Assembly: GCA_015064895.1 (NCBI GenBank)
Contig: SVRI01000014.1
Span: 1-61,082 of the forward strand
Origin: Oscillospiraceae bacterium
GTDB taxonomy: Bacteria; Bacillota; Clostridia; Oscillospirales; CAG-382
Direction of reading: 5' to 3'
DNA length: 61,082 nucleotides
Of this stretch, positions 15,149 to 24,449 are shown piece by piece (the first letter of the stretch is position 1; every line of letters begins with the position of its first letter). A program made the position numbers and the translations under genes. Under the pieces are notes generated by a model, which saw only the letters and a program-made list of their open reading frames with translations, ran no database searches and had not been told where the DNA came from.

Positions 15149-18100
15149 ATGAAGAAGAGATTATTAAGTATATTTACATCGGTTTCACTTATCGCCTCGT
15201 CTTTAAGCTTTGGAGCATCTGCTCTGCCCACACTTGCAGGCAACGATGATTCGGGCTATGAATACCTTCCGATGATTGAACCCGAAATCATTGAAGAATC
15301 GGAGCTTTTATCAGAAGGTCCGAGTGCAGTAACGGTTTATGAGTCTGCAGAGGAATCAAATTCAGAATTTGCTAAGCTCAGTTTTTCCGATGCTGTTCTC
15401 TTCAGTGAAGGTCTTTCGGGTGAAGGCACCGAAGAATCCCCGTATCTTGTCGGCAGTGCTGCCGATCTTAAGACGATGGGGGTTATGGTAAATTCGGGTG
15501 AAGCTTCCGATGCACATTACAAATTGACTTCCGACATCGATCTTGGCGGAGAAGAATGGACTCCTATCGGTTATTATAACAATATCGACGAATACAAGGT
15601 TTCATTCCGAGGCGTGTTTGACGGCGACGGACATACCGTTTCCAATTTCAAGATAACAGAAGACACTACCGCATATCTCGGTCTCTTCGGTCTTGCAACG
15701 GGAGCGGAAATCTTAAACGTTACTGTTGAAAATGCAACTATTGATTTTGATTCCGACAGTATACAGAAAACATATGCCGGTATTCTCGTTGGTCGTTTTA
15801 TTACAAACGGCAACGGCTTGAAGGGCCGCATTGAAAACTGTAAGGTTGCCGGCTCCGAAATCAATGTTTCCACCGACGGCTCTATATACGGCGGCGGTAT
15901 CGCAGGCTCGATTGTGGCAGGCAGCTATAATGAATCCGCCATCTTTCTTTCATTCCTCTCTTCAGAATGTGACATAAATGTAATTACAAATGCTACGACA
16001 AAATACGTGATTTCCGGCAGCGAAAATTCCACGCCCGAAGACCATCTTGCAGTGGCAGGCGGTATCGCAGGTTATTTCGCTTCTCAAACAAAATCCTCCA
16101 TTACAATCGTTAATTCCAAAGCAAACGGCAGCATCCGTGCAGAAGCCTCCCCCGATATTGAAGGCATGACTCCTTCTGTATCCCAGCCCATGGCAGGCGG
16201 CGTTTTCGGTGACGTAAGAGTTGCTGAAGATGACGGCAACCTGCCCGGCGGCGATGTTACTATTTCTTCTTGTTTCTCAGAAGGAACAGTAAGCGGTGTT
16301 TCTATATCCAAGTCCTATGTTGCAGGCGGTTTTGCAGGTCAGTTATATGCCACTGAAAACTTACATATAAACGACTGTTATTCAACAGCAGACGTATCAG
16401 GCAGTTTCACCGGCATTGACTCTACCGGCGGCGGTTTTGCAGGTCAGATGTTCTATCCCGGCTATACAACATTGAAGCCTTTGACAATTATCAACTGTTA
16501 TGCTCTTGGCGATGTAATCGACTTATTATACTCCGAGAGCTCTCACAAGGACTCCTCTTATCACGGAAGATTTGTTGGATACACTCAGTCCAATATCTAT
16601 GAAAACTGCTATAAATTTGAAAGCCAGACCGTTATCGCCACACAGGTTGAAGCAACCGACTATAACGCATTCACCTGTCTTTCAAATGAAGAAGCAAGGT
16701 ATCTTGACAAGTATGTAGGCTTTGATTTTTCAAACATCTGGCAGATGGATCCCGATGCCGAATATTTCTACCCCACTCTTCGTGAAAAAACAGGCTATGT
16801 AAACTTTGTTTCCGAAGGTGTTCTTGTTGACACAACAGTATTCGAAAATGACGGAAAGGTTACTTGCACATCTGTAATTCCCGTAAAATCCCCCACACTT
16901 GACAAAACATTTGAATTTCTTTATTGGTCTCTTACAGAGGGCGGTTCATCTTTCAACTTTGAAAGTGACACAGTAAGCGACGACACAACACTTTATGCTG
17001 TATTTACTTCCAAGGTACGTCAGTATACAATTTCCTTTATGAATGACGGTGCATACTTTACAACACCCAAGGAAGTCAATTTCGGCGGTAATGTAATTGT
17101 TCCTGCGGGAATCCCCGAAAAAGCTGACACAGACATTTATTATTACGAATTTCTGCACTGGTCCGAAACAGATGGCGGAGACGCCTTTGACTTCTCTGAA
17201 TTTACAGTTTCCGGCGACAAAGCTTTCTATGCTGTATACAAAGAAATAGATAAAAGAGCATGGACCGGTAATGTTGCGGAAAGCTTCAGCTCAGGCTTCG
17301 GTACAGAAAATGACCCGTACATCATCAAAACGGCAGATGAGTTTGCACTCTTTGCAAAAAGTATAAATGATGCGGCAACAGGTTATACCGATGCTCACTT
17401 TGCTCTTGGCAACGACATCAACCTCGGCGGTCTCTACTGGGCACCTATCGGTGATTCCAAACTCAACCCCTTCAGCGGTTCATTTGACGGCAGAGGCTAC
17501 TCTGTAAGCAACTTCAAGCCCGCAGTCGGACAGTATATCGGTCTTTTCGGTTTTGTAAGAAACGGTACAATCAAAAACGTAAATGTAACTAATTTCGTTA
17601 TTGACTGTTCTGTAAAGAATGCCATCGACAAATATCCTGTATTTATCGGCGGTCTTGCAGCGTATGTAACTTCAAAGAACGGAACCTCTACAATTTCAAA
17701 TGTCAAGGTTGACTCCATGCAGTTTGAAGTAGAGGCGGCTGTACACTATGTATACGCGGGTAACATTGCAGGCTACGGTACGGCTTATCATTCCGGCAAC
17801 ACTTACTTTAATAACTGTTATGCAACAACTCCCATCAAGGTTGTAAACACCACCGGTTACAACTATGTCGGCGGTATTGTGGGAAGACTTAACACCTTTA
17901 CCGGTTCGACAACACTTGTTTCCAATTGCTACAACATCGGTGACATCTACTCAAAATCCTATCACTCATCACATGCGGGCGGTCTTGTGGCTTACCTCTA
18001 CTCCTACGGTAAGGCATACACAGGCGGTAAGGAAAACGAAGGCTATCTCTCATCCGATGAAGAAACGGCAGATGTATTTGCAGACAACACCGATATCGAC

Positions 18101-18715
18101 CTTATGCTCGAAAACAGCTTTGCAATCGCAAATGTATATTCACTCTCGACAGAATACACCTCATATGCAGGATACATCACAGGTGAATGCAATACATATG
18201 CAGGTACAAGCAAGATTTACTGGCCAAGCAATGTTGATTTAAGTGTTGTTGCTGACAGAGTGGGTACAACAGATGCCGCAAAACTTGACACAACAGGAAG
18301 CAATGCAAAGCCCCTTGCAACATTTAAAAACGCTGACCTTATCAGCTCTGACCTTGGTTTTGATGTAGAAAACACATGGATGTTTGTAGACGGATATGAC
18401 TATCCCGTACTAAGATGCATGGTTTCAGATAAACCCGTATTTAAGGTTGTTACACATTCCCTTGGCAAGGACGGCATTCTTCATGCAAAAGTTCAGATAC
18501 TGTCGGATGTTGATTCCTTTACGGTAATTATAGGTGTATACAACACTAGAAATCAGCTTATAAAGCTCGAAAGAAGAACATTTACAAACAAGGAATATGC
18601 TTCGGAATTTGAACTCAACTACTCCAATATGAAATCGGCAAAGCGCCTTAGTGTTTCTGCTATTGAAACAAGTTCGTTAAAGCCCTTGTTTGAATCAATT
18701 GAAATTAACCTATAA
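15149..18715 (+). CDS. Large secreted GLUG / InlB-B repeat surface protein
   Basis: 1188 residues with a signal peptide (MKKRLLSIFTSVSLIASS, cleavage after GASA). Two copies of a long module begin with an AADLKTMG / ADEFALFAK helix, then DIDLGGEEWTPIG / DINLGGLYWAPIG, FDGDGHTVSNF / FDGRGYSVSNF and LGLFG.. / IGLFG.., typical of GLUG-containing beta-helix domains. Between them, near residues 545-700, are two InlB B-like repeats (VNFVSEGV...FEFLYWSLTEGG, ISFMNDGA...FEFLHWSETDGG). The C-terminal 90 residues form a separate beta domain. I see no LPXTG motif, transmembrane anchor or dockerin, so attachment is unclear. Adhesion or glycan contact is family-based inference. The start could also be the TTG at 15128. 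Confidence 0.85.
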   Translation: MKKRLLSIFTSVSLIASSLSFGASALPTLAGNDDSGYEYLPMIEPEIIEESELLSEGPSAVTVYESAEESNSEFAKLSFSDAVLFSEGLSGEGTEESPYLVGSAADLKTMGVMVNSGEASDAHYKLTSDIDLGGEEWTPIGYYNNIDEYKVSFRGVFDGDGHTVSNFKITEDTTAYLGLFGLATGAEILNVTVENATIDFDSDSIQKTYAGILVGRFITNGNGLKGRIENCKVAGSEINVSTDGSIYGGGIAGSIVAGSYNESAIFLSFLSSECDINVITNATTKYVISGSENSTPEDHLAVAGGIAGYFASQTKSSITIVNSKANGSIRAEASPDIEGMTPSVSQPMAGGVFGDVRVAEDDGNLPGGDVTISSCFSEGTVSGVSISKSYVAGGFAGQLYATENLHINDCYSTADVSGSFTGIDSTGGGFAGQMFYPGYTTLKPLTIINCYALGDVIDLLYSESSHKDSSYHGRFVGYTQSNIYENCYKFESQTVIATQVEATDYNAFTCLSNEEARYLDKYVGFDFSNIWQMDPDAEYFYPTLREKTGYVNFVSEGVLVDTTVFENDGKVTCTSVIPVKSPTLDKTFEFLYWSLTEGGSSFNFESDTVSDDTTLYAVFTSKVRQYTISFMNDGAYFTTPKEVNFGGNVIVPAGIPEKADTDIYYYEFLHWSETDGGDAFDFSEFTVSGDKAFYAVYKEIDKRAWTGNVAESFSSGFGTENDPYIIKTADEFALFAKSINDAATGYTDAHFALGNDINLGGLYWAPIGDSKLNPFSGSFDGRGYSVSNFKPAVGQYIGLFGFVRNGTIKNVNVTNFVIDCSVKNAIDKYPVFIGGLAAYVTSKNGTSTISNVKVDSMQFEVEAAVHYVYAGNIAGYGTAYHSGNTYFNNCYATTPIKVVNTTGYNYVGGIVGRLNTFTGSTTLVSNCYNIGDIYSKSYHSSHAGGLVAYLYSYGKAYTGGKENEGYLSSDEETADVFADNTDIDLMLENSFAIANVYSLSTEYTSYAGYITGECNTYAGTSKIYWPSNVDLSVVADRVGTTDAAKLDTTGSNAKPLATFKNADLISSDLGFDVENTWMFVDGYDYPVLRCMVSDKPVFKVVTHSLGKDGILHAKVQILSDVDSFTVIIGVYNTRNQLIKLERRTFTNKEYASEFELNYSNMKSAKRLSVSAIETSSLKPLFESIEINL

Positions 18716-18730
18716 CAATAAAGCACACAA

Positions 18731-18763
18731 GGAACCGATGAAAATTCATCGGTTCCTTTTTTA
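18731..18763 (+). terminator. Terminator of the GLUG-repeat gene
   Basis: Perfect 12-bp stem GGAACCGATGAA / TTCATCGGTTCC, 2-nt linker within the loop, then TTTTTTAT. Confidence 0.9.
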
Positions 18764-18804
18764 TGCAAAAACATCATTTTTCGGCTATTTTTTAGTATTT
18801 AATA

Positions 18805-18833
18805 TTGAAAAAACATTTTTTATATGTTACAAT
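18805..18833 (+). promoter_or_regulatory. Promoter of the heparinase-nitrilase operon
   Basis: TTGAAA (18805-18810), 17-nt spacer, TACAAT (18828-18833), 31 nt before the start of the heparinase-like gene. Confidence 0.65.
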
Positions 18834-18864
18834 AAAGTCATCAAAACGTCGTGGAGGTTGACAC

Positions 18865-20616
18865 ATGAAAAAGACCGGTTCTGACTACATAAAGCCGTAT
18901 GCCAAAGAGATATTCGGCAAAGAAAATACAGGCTACTATCCCTATCCCAGAGAGGAGCTTATCAAGCAGCCCATATTCCCCTATTTTGTCCTTGACGGCG
19001 GTGCATTCAATCTTATGAATGACAAGTTTGGATCTGCCGATGCCGACCACATTCTTGACATCACACTTTCGGGCGAGCTTTTTGAAATATTCAAACTTAA
19101 AGGAGAGTTTAACTGGGAAAGCTCCTTTGCATATGTAAAGGGTACTGACTTCAGAAAGAAGTACGAATGGCAGATATGGCCCCAGAGACTTTACTTTACA
19201 ATTCCCCTTGCCCACAGATTTCTTCAAACGGGCGACAGAAAGTATGCCGATGCGTGGCTGACAATCGTAAAGGAATGGGACAAGGCTCACCCCTACCAGG
19301 AATTTGACGAAAGACCCTACTGGCACACAGATATGACATGGCGTGATATGCAGGTTGCATGGCGTACAATGTCGCTTCTTCACGGCATGTTTATGCTTGA
19401 GGATGCACCTTTCACAAAAGAAGAATGGAAGTATCTGTATGACTTCATGAAGCTTCACATGAATCACCTGTATCTCGAAGCCATGGAAAGACTGTCAAGA
19501 AACCATGCACAGAATCATGTTCTTCAGATTGGTGTTGTTCTTCTCATTGCCGTTTCCATGTTCCCCGAATTTGAGAACATTGAACAGCTTACAAAAATAG
19601 GTCTTGACACAATTGAAATGAACCTGAGAAATGCCATCTACGACGACGGCGGCAGTGACGAGGATAGCCCCTCATACAGCCACTTTATTGCAAGACTTTA
19701 TCTTGAGGCGCTTCTTGTTATCGAAAAGAACGGCTATCCCGAAATCAAGGGACTCAGAGAAAGCGTTAAAAAGCAGTACGAATGGCTGTATCAGTGTATG
19801 ACACCACAGGGTAAGACTTTGCAGCTTTCTGACTCCTATGCACTTGATGTTATGCAGGATATCGACTTTGCTTCCCGTCTTATCGACCTTGATTTTGAAA
19901 GAGTACAGAAGTCTGTTTACTATCCCGACAGCCACATTGCCATCTTCCGCAAGGGTGATATGACCTTCTATGCAGATGCGGCATCCTTCCCCGGTCCCCA
20001 TCATCACGTCGGTGCTCCTCAGATTCTCTGCTTCTACAAGGGCGAACCGATACTTGTTGACACGGGTGTATGCAACTACGACCGAAACGAAATGTATCTG
20101 ACACTTCACCTGCCTAAGTGCCACAACGTCGTATACTGCGACGATTTTATCGATATCTGGCAGCACAAGGTAACACCCAAAATTGAAAGTGTTGACCTTG
20201 AAAAGGGTACAGTCTCAATTAAGACACTTGTAGAATATGCCGACGGCAGAAGCTTTAACTGGACAAGAAACATTGAGGTTTCCGAAAACAAGATTATAAT
20301 TGATGATGAAGCAATAAGCGAAACTGAGCTTCCTTTCAAGTCAAGACTCTTCTTTAAGAAGAACGACGTACTCTTCCCCGGTATGATTAAGGGATTTGAA
20401 GCCGAGTTTAAGAGATTCAAGTACTCCGACAAGAACATCATGCAGCTTCTCACGCAAAACTACATTATGACACTCACCTCTGAAAAAGACATCCGAGAAG
20501 AGCTCAGTCCCGTAATGAACGAATACAACAAGCTTGACTATGCCGTTGTTGCCGAAAGCTCAGAAAAATGCAAGGTATTCAAAAACAGATACGTTCTTGA
20601 ATTTGAAGAAAGATAA
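18865..20616 (+). CDS. Heparinase II/III family protein
   Basis: 583 residues with the layout of uronic-acid polysaccharide lyases: an N-terminal alpha/alpha toroid (roughly 60-330, including RNHAQNHVLQ, which aligns with the catalytic Asn/His region) and a C-terminal beta-sandwich with SFPGPHHHVGAPQILCFYKG and EPILVDTGVCNY, the counterpart of the HxHxD..F and DxGxxxY motifs. No signal peptide is present, so it should act in the cytoplasm on imported oligosaccharides. The substrate is unknown; the family covers heparin, alginate and other acidic glycans. It is followed after 3 nt by a nitrilase-family amidase, an unusual partner suggesting an amide-bearing substrate (inference). Confidence 0.83.
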   Translation: MKKTGSDYIKPYAKEIFGKENTGYYPYPREELIKQPIFPYFVLDGGAFNLMNDKFGSADADHILDITLSGELFEIFKLKGEFNWESSFAYVKGTDFRKKYEWQIWPQRLYFTIPLAHRFLQTGDRKYADAWLTIVKEWDKAHPYQEFDERPYWHTDMTWRDMQVAWRTMSLLHGMFMLEDAPFTKEEWKYLYDFMKLHMNHLYLEAMERLSRNHAQNHVLQIGVVLLIAVSMFPEFENIEQLTKIGLDTIEMNLRNAIYDDGGSDEDSPSYSHFIARLYLEALLVIEKNGYPEIKGLRESVKKQYEWLYQCMTPQGKTLQLSDSYALDVMQDIDFASRLIDLDFERVQKSVYYPDSHIAIFRKGDMTFYADAASFPGPHHHVGAPQILCFYKGEPILVDTGVCNYDRNEMYLTLHLPKCHNVVYCDDFIDIWQHKVTPKIESVDLEKGTVSIKTLVEYADGRSFNWTRNIEVSENKIIIDDEAISETELPFKSRLFFKKNDVLFPGMIKGFEAEFKRFKYSDKNIMQLLTQNYIMTLTSEKDIREELSPVMNEYNKLDYAVVAESSEKCKVFKNRYVLEFEER

Positions 20617-20619
20617 AAT

Positions 20620-21498
20620 ATGAAAAGTTTAAAAGTAGCACTTTTACAGATTCTTCCCTCTGACTCACAGAGGGAAAATTTGTCTAAAGGTATAGAGTAT
20701 TGCAAAAAGGCAAAGATGATGGGTGCAGACATTGCACTCTTTCCCGAAATATGGAATACGGGATACGTTATAAATGAAGATATGGACAAGCTGTTGTCTG
20801 ATGCCGTAACAAGTGACGACGAATTTGTCCGAAGCTATGGTGTTCTTGCCAAGGAACTCGGTATGGCTATCGGCATAACATTCCTTGAAAAGACGGACTC
20901 GCTTCCGAAAAACTCACTTATCCTGTTTGACAGGCACGGGCATAATGTGCTCCACTACTCAAAGGTACACACCTGCGACTTCGGCGACGAAGCACGGCTG
21001 TCACAGGGCGATGACTTTTATGTATGCGAGCTTGACACAAAAGACGGCAAAGTAAATGTGGGTGCCATGATTTGCTATGACAGAGAGTTTCCCGAAAGTG
21101 CAAGAATTCTCATGCTCAAGGGTGCCGAGATAATACTTGTCCCCAATGCCTGTCCTATGGAAATCAACAGGCTGTCGCAATTAAGAAGCAGAGCATATGA
21201 AAATATGCTTGGAATTGCCACCTGCAACTATCCGAAAGGCAAGCCGGACTGCAACGGTCATTCATCGGCTTTCGACGGAGTTGCATACATGGAAGATGTG
21301 GAAGGTTCACTCGACACCTGCATACTGGAAGCAGGCGAAGAGGAAGGCATCTTCATTGCCGACTTTGACATAGAGAAAATAAGACGTTACAGGAAAAGCG
21401 AAGTTCACGGCAATGCATACAGGCGTCCGTGGAAATATTCGCTTATCACAAGCAAAGAAAAGAATGAGCCTTTCATAAGAAAAGATTTCAGACAATAA
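20620..21498 (+). CDS. Carbon-nitrogen hydrolase (nitrilase superfamily)
   Basis: 292 residues with the Glu-Lys-Cys triad: E in ALFPEIWNTGY, K in HYSKVHTCDF, C in GAMICYDREFPESAR. Members hydrolyse non-peptide C-N bonds; this one looks like the amidase branch (omega-amidase / N-carbamoylputrescine amidase-like), but the substrate cannot be assigned. The ATG lies 3 nt after the heparinase-like gene, whose last codons supply the purine-rich GAAGAAAGATAA, so the two are almost certainly co-translated. The operon ends at the terminator 21504-21530. Confidence 0.85.
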   Translation: MKSLKVALLQILPSDSQRENLSKGIEYCKKAKMMGADIALFPEIWNTGYVINEDMDKLLSDAVTSDDEFVRSYGVLAKELGMAIGITFLEKTDSLPKNSLILFDRHGHNVLHYSKVHTCDFGDEARLSQGDDFYVCELDTKDGKVNVGAMICYDREFPESARILMLKGAEIILVPNACPMEINRLSQLRSRAYENMLGIATCNYPKGKPDCNGHSSAFDGVAYMEDVEGSLDTCILEAGEEEGIFIADFDIEKIRRYRKSEVHGNAYRRPWKYSLITSKEKNEPFIRKDFRQ

Positions 21499-21503
21499 TA
21501 CAA

Positions 21504-21530
21504 AAAGCCTGCGTTTGAAACGCAGGCTTT
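21504..21530. terminator. Bidirectional terminator between nitrilase and small membrane protein genes
   Basis: Stem AAAGCCTGCGT / ACGCAGGCTTT with a 5-nt loop. Plus-strand flank TTCTCTTTA and minus-strand flank TTTTTGTATTATT serve the two convergent genes. Confidence 0.85.
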
Positions 21531-21547
21531 CTCTTTACTTACAACAA

Positions 21548-21727
21548 TTAAATGTCGGAAATATTAACTTCGGAAGGCACTTCAGATGCTACCGAATTGT
21601 AAACAAACTTCATATCATTCGACCGATTTGTGAAAATTTGTCGAATCACGCCGAAAGTGATAAATGCAAGTACTGCCACGGTTACGACAAGTATTATCGT
21701 AAATTCAGCAGAAAACTTCTGTTTCAT
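21548..21727 (-). CDS. Small single-pass membrane protein, 59 residues
   Basis: Frame from the ATG at 21727 to TAA at 21548. The product MKQKFSAEFTIILVVTVAVL... has a short cytoplasmic head, one hydrophobic helix (about residues 9-28) and a polar 30-residue tail. Support for a real gene: an AAAGGG ribosome site 9 nt upstream, a TTGACA-17-TATAAC promoter (21797-21825), and its own side of a bidirectional terminator. No family is recognised. Convergent with the nitrilase gene and divergent from the hemolysin-III gene. Confidence 0.65.
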   Translation of the reverse strand: MKQKFSAEFTIILVVTVAVLAFITFGVIRQIFTNRSNDMKFVYNSVASEVPSEVNISDI

Positions 21728-21796
21728 ATATAAATCAACCCTTTACAATTTCAAAACACAGTGTCCAAAAAATAAACAACTTTTGTTTACATTTAT

Positions 21797-21825
21797 GTTA
21801 TAACATCTTTGTGTGATTTTGTCAA
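21797..21825 (-). promoter_or_regulatory. Promoter of the 59-residue membrane protein
   Basis: Minus strand: TTGACA (21820-21825), 17-nt spacer, TATAAC (21797-21802). Confidence 0.7.
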
Positions 21826-21906
21826 TACCTTTTTTATATTTTCTTAACATTTTTATGTTTTTGGAGAATCAGCATACATTATTTTGTAAACAATCGACAA
21901 AAATCA

Positions 21907-21935
21907 TTGACACGGGCATGTTACGTGGATATAAT
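21907..21935 (+). promoter_or_regulatory. Consensus promoter of the hemolysin-III family gene
   Basis: TTGACA (21907-21912), 17-nt spacer, TATAAT (21930-21935): a perfect sigma-A match, leaving a leader of about 75 nt. Confidence 0.8.
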
Positions 21936-22018
21936 GAATAGGTATAATGGTTATTATGCGTTTTTAACACTTTAACGTAAATTACTGTAATATATAATGG
22001 AAAACAGGAGGTAAAGCA

Positions 22019-22675
22019 TTGATTAAAAAAGTATTGCCCAAGTACACTCTTGGAGAAGAACTCACCAATTCCATAAGTCATGGTATCGGTGCGGGTCTTT
22101 CTATTGCCGCTTTGGTTTTATGTGTTGTCAGAGCTGCCATTAACATAGAAACCGTAAAGGCTATGGGTGTTGTTGCAGCCGCAATTTATGGTTCAACACT
22201 TATTATACTTTACTGCATGTCAACCCTTTATCATGCAATCACAAACAAAACCGCAAGAACTGTCTTCCGAATTTTTGACCACACATCAATATATCTTCTT
22301 ATCGCAGGAACATATACCCCCATTACCCTTATCACTCTTCGCGGTGCTATAGGCTGGGTGCTTTTCGGTATAGTTTGGGGTGTTGCTGTTCTCGGCATTA
22401 CTCTTAATGCAATAAGTATTGAAAAATTCCGCAAGTTCTCCATTATCAGTTACATTCTGATGGGTTGGGCCGTTGTATTCGGCGGCAAACCCGTTATAGA
22501 ACAGTTACCCAAGGGCGGTCTTATTTTCCTTCTTATAGGCGGTGCTGCTTATACAATAGGAATTATTTTCTATGCATTGAAAAAAGTAAAGTATATGCAT
22601 TCCATTTGGCATTTCTTTGTTCTTGCAGGAAGCATTACCCATTTCTTTGCAATTTATCTCTATGTTTTAAAGTAA
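22019..22675 (+). CDS. Hemolysin III / PAQR family membrane protein
   Basis: 218 residues, seven predicted membrane helices. Family motifs: NSISHGIGAGLS near the N-terminus, STLYHA, HTSIYLLIAGTYTPIT and, in the last helix, HSIWHFFVLAGSITHF. The conserved histidines bind zinc in PAQR proteins, which include ceramidase-like hydrolases; the bacterial YqfA-type role is not settled and hemolysis is doubtful. The start is a TTG at 22019 with AGGAGG 8 nt upstream. The aspartate kinase gene follows after 27 nt and may be co-transcribed. Confidence 0.9.
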   Translation: MIKKVLPKYTLGEELTNSISHGIGAGLSIAALVLCVVRAAINIETVKAMGVVAAAIYGSTLIILYCMSTLYHAITNKTARTVFRIFDHTSIYLLIAGTYTPITLITLRGAIGWVLFGIVWGVAVLGITLNAISIEKFRKFSIISYILMGWAVVFGGKPVIEQLPKGGLIFLLIGGAAYTIGIIFYALKKVKYMHSIWHFFVLAGSITHFFAIYLYVLK

Positions 22676-22702
22676 ATTCTCTATAAAGGTTAGGTTTTCA
22701 TT

Positions 22703-24028
22703 ATGAGTATCAAAGTAACAAAATTCGGAGGCAGCAGTCTTGCCAGTGCCGAGCAGTTTAAAAAGGTTGCAAACATTGTTCTTAGCGACCGCGACAGAAA
22801 GTACGTTGTTCCTTCTGCTCCCGGTAAAAGATTTTCTGCCGACAACAAGGTTACAGACCTTCTTTACAAATGTTATGACGAGTTTTCAAAGGGTCAGGAC
22901 TCTTCCGCCTTTGAAGAAATCAAGGAAAGATACAATCTTATCATTGACGGTCTCGGACTCGACCTTTCACTTGACCACGAATTTGAGCTTTTAAGGCTTT
23001 CTTTTATCGGCAGAGCCGGTCGTGACTATGCGGCAAGCCGCGGTGAATACTTAAACGGTATCATTCTTGCCAAGTATCTCGGCTTTGAATTTATCGATGC
23101 TGCCGACGTTATCTTCTTCAAGAACGACGGTACATTCGACTCCGAAAAGACAAACGACGTAATGAGTGAAAGACTCGCAAAATGCGACTATGCGGTAATC
23201 CCCGGTTTCTACGGCAAGATGCCCAACGATACAATTAAGACATTCTCAAGAGGCGGTTCTGATATTACAGGTGCTATTGTTGCACGTGCTGCCCATGCAG
23301 ACGAATACGAAAACTGGACAGACGTATCCGGCTTTATGATTGCCGACCCCAGAATCGTTGAAAACCCCAAGTACATCTCTGTTATCACTTACAAGGAACT
23401 CAGAGAGCTCTCCTACATGGGTGCAGGTGTTCTTCACGCAGACTCCATATTCCCCGTTAAGGCGGCAGGTATTCCCATTCACATCAAGAATACAAATGCT
23501 CCCGAAGACAAGGGTACAATGATTGTTACCCACGCAGATCCTGCGGCTGACAAAACCGTAATCACAGGTATTGCAGGCAAGAAAGACTTTACCGTTCTCA
23601 CACTCGAAAAGGACATGATGAACGAAGAAAAGGGCTTTGGCAGAAGACTTCTTCAGGTTCTTGAACGTCACGACCTTTCCTTTGAGCACCTTCCTTCGGG
23701 TATTGACACAATGAGTGTTGTTATCAACGACCATGATCTTGCGGGCAAGGAAGACGACATCATAGCAGACCTTATCGAAAGCTGTGAACCCGACACAATC
23801 GGCGTTGAAAAGAACATTGCTCTTATAGCCGTTGTAGGTCGCGGTATGAAAAACGCAAAGGGTACTGCTGCTGCACTCTTTGACAGTCTTGCAAAAGCTG
23901 ACATCAACATCAAGATGATTGACCAGGGTTCAAGCGAACTTAACATCATTGTAGGTGTTGACAACAAGGATTTCGAAAAGGCAATTACAACAACTTATGC
24001 TTATTTTGAGGCAAACAAGTTAATATAA
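22703..24028 (+). CDS. lysC: Aspartate kinase
   Basis: Phosphorylates aspartate, the first step towards lysine, threonine and methionine. 441 residues: N-terminal kinase domain with VTKFGGSSLAS (5-15) and SRGGSDITGAIVARA, followed by two C-terminal ACT domains (TVLTLEKDMMNEEKGF..., LIAVVGRGMKNAKGTAAA...) that usually give end-product feedback inhibition. Which amino acid inhibits it cannot be read from the sequence. It ends 12 nt before the first sign of the T-box promoter; no terminator separates them. Confidence 0.95.
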   Translation: MSIKVTKFGGSSLASAEQFKKVANIVLSDRDRKYVVPSAPGKRFSADNKVTDLLYKCYDEFSKGQDSSAFEEIKERYNLIIDGLGLDLSLDHEFELLRLSFIGRAGRDYAASRGEYLNGIILAKYLGFEFIDAADVIFFKNDGTFDSEKTNDVMSERLAKCDYAVIPGFYGKMPNDTIKTFSRGGSDITGAIVARAAHADEYENWTDVSGFMIADPRIVENPKYISVITYKELRELSYMGAGVLHADSIFPVKAAGIPIHIKNTNAPEDKGTMIVTHADPAADKTVITGIAGKKDFTVLTLEKDMMNEEKGFGRRLLQVLERHDLSFEHLPSGIDTMSVVINDHDLAGKEDDIIADLIESCEPDTIGVEKNIALIAVVGRGMKNAKGTAAALFDSLAKADINIKMIDQGSSELNIIVGVDNKDFEKAITTTYAYFEANKLI

Positions 24029-24033
24029 TTTCT

Positions 24034-24061
24034 TTGTTTTATTCACAAAATACTGTAGAAT
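24034..24061 (+). promoter_or_regulatory. Possible promoter for the T-box leader
   Basis: TTGTTT (24034-24039), 16-nt spacer, TAGAAT (24056-24061), about 45 nt before the first T-box helix. Moderate match only. Confidence 0.4.
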
Positions 24062-24099
24062 TTAGCAATTTAGTGTGCTAAAATCGTTACAACAAATAA

Positions 24100-24406
24100 A
24101 GGCAATGACCGAAAACAAGTAGGTGTGCAAAGAAAGCAGACTACAGAGAGCTGCCGGTTGGTGAAAGGCAGTAGCTGCAGTGCATATCGAATACATTTCG
24201 AGAGCCGTACTCCGAAGGCTAAAGATGCTTGTAGGCAGTACCGTGTCCGCACGTTACAGCGGTGAGGTTATAGATTTGTAGCTGATAACAACTTAATGCA
24301 TCACCTATAAACGTAACCTTCAAAGGCATTTACCGCGAGATAAATGCAAACTGAGGTGGTACCACGATTCTAATCGTCCTCTGCTAAAAAGCAGAGGGCT
24401 TTTTTA
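24100..24406 (+). ncRNA. T-box riboswitch, probable tyrosine specifier
   Basis: Leader RNA that reads tRNA charging. Visible parts: the stem I AGAGAG element (24125-24150 region), the GGTTGGTGAAAGGCAG apical motif, the specifier region CGAATACATTTCGAGAGCC with TAC at 24192-24194 placed as GAA-NNN-A, the T-box core GAGGTGGTACCACG (24353-24366), and a terminator. UAC would pair with tRNA-Tyr; the TGGT bulge expects an A discriminator base, which tRNA-Tyr has. The leader should allow read-through into the symporter gene when tyrosine is scarce. The T-box call is firm; the codon is read by pattern and less sure. Confidence 0.92.
24378..24406 (+). terminator. T-box controlled terminator
   Basis: Stem CCTCTGC / GCAGAGG (24378-24384 and 24391-24397) followed by TTTTTTA. 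It competes with the antiterminator formed by the T-box core. Confidence 0.85.
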
Positions 24407-24449
24407 TTACCATATGTCCTCTGCAAACAAAAACGAAAGGGTGGTATAA

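Noticed and set aside
22019..22675. Hemolysin / virulence factor, by family name
   Set aside because: Hemolysin-III is a historical label for PAQR-type membrane proteins found in most bacteria. Nothing here supports toxin activity.
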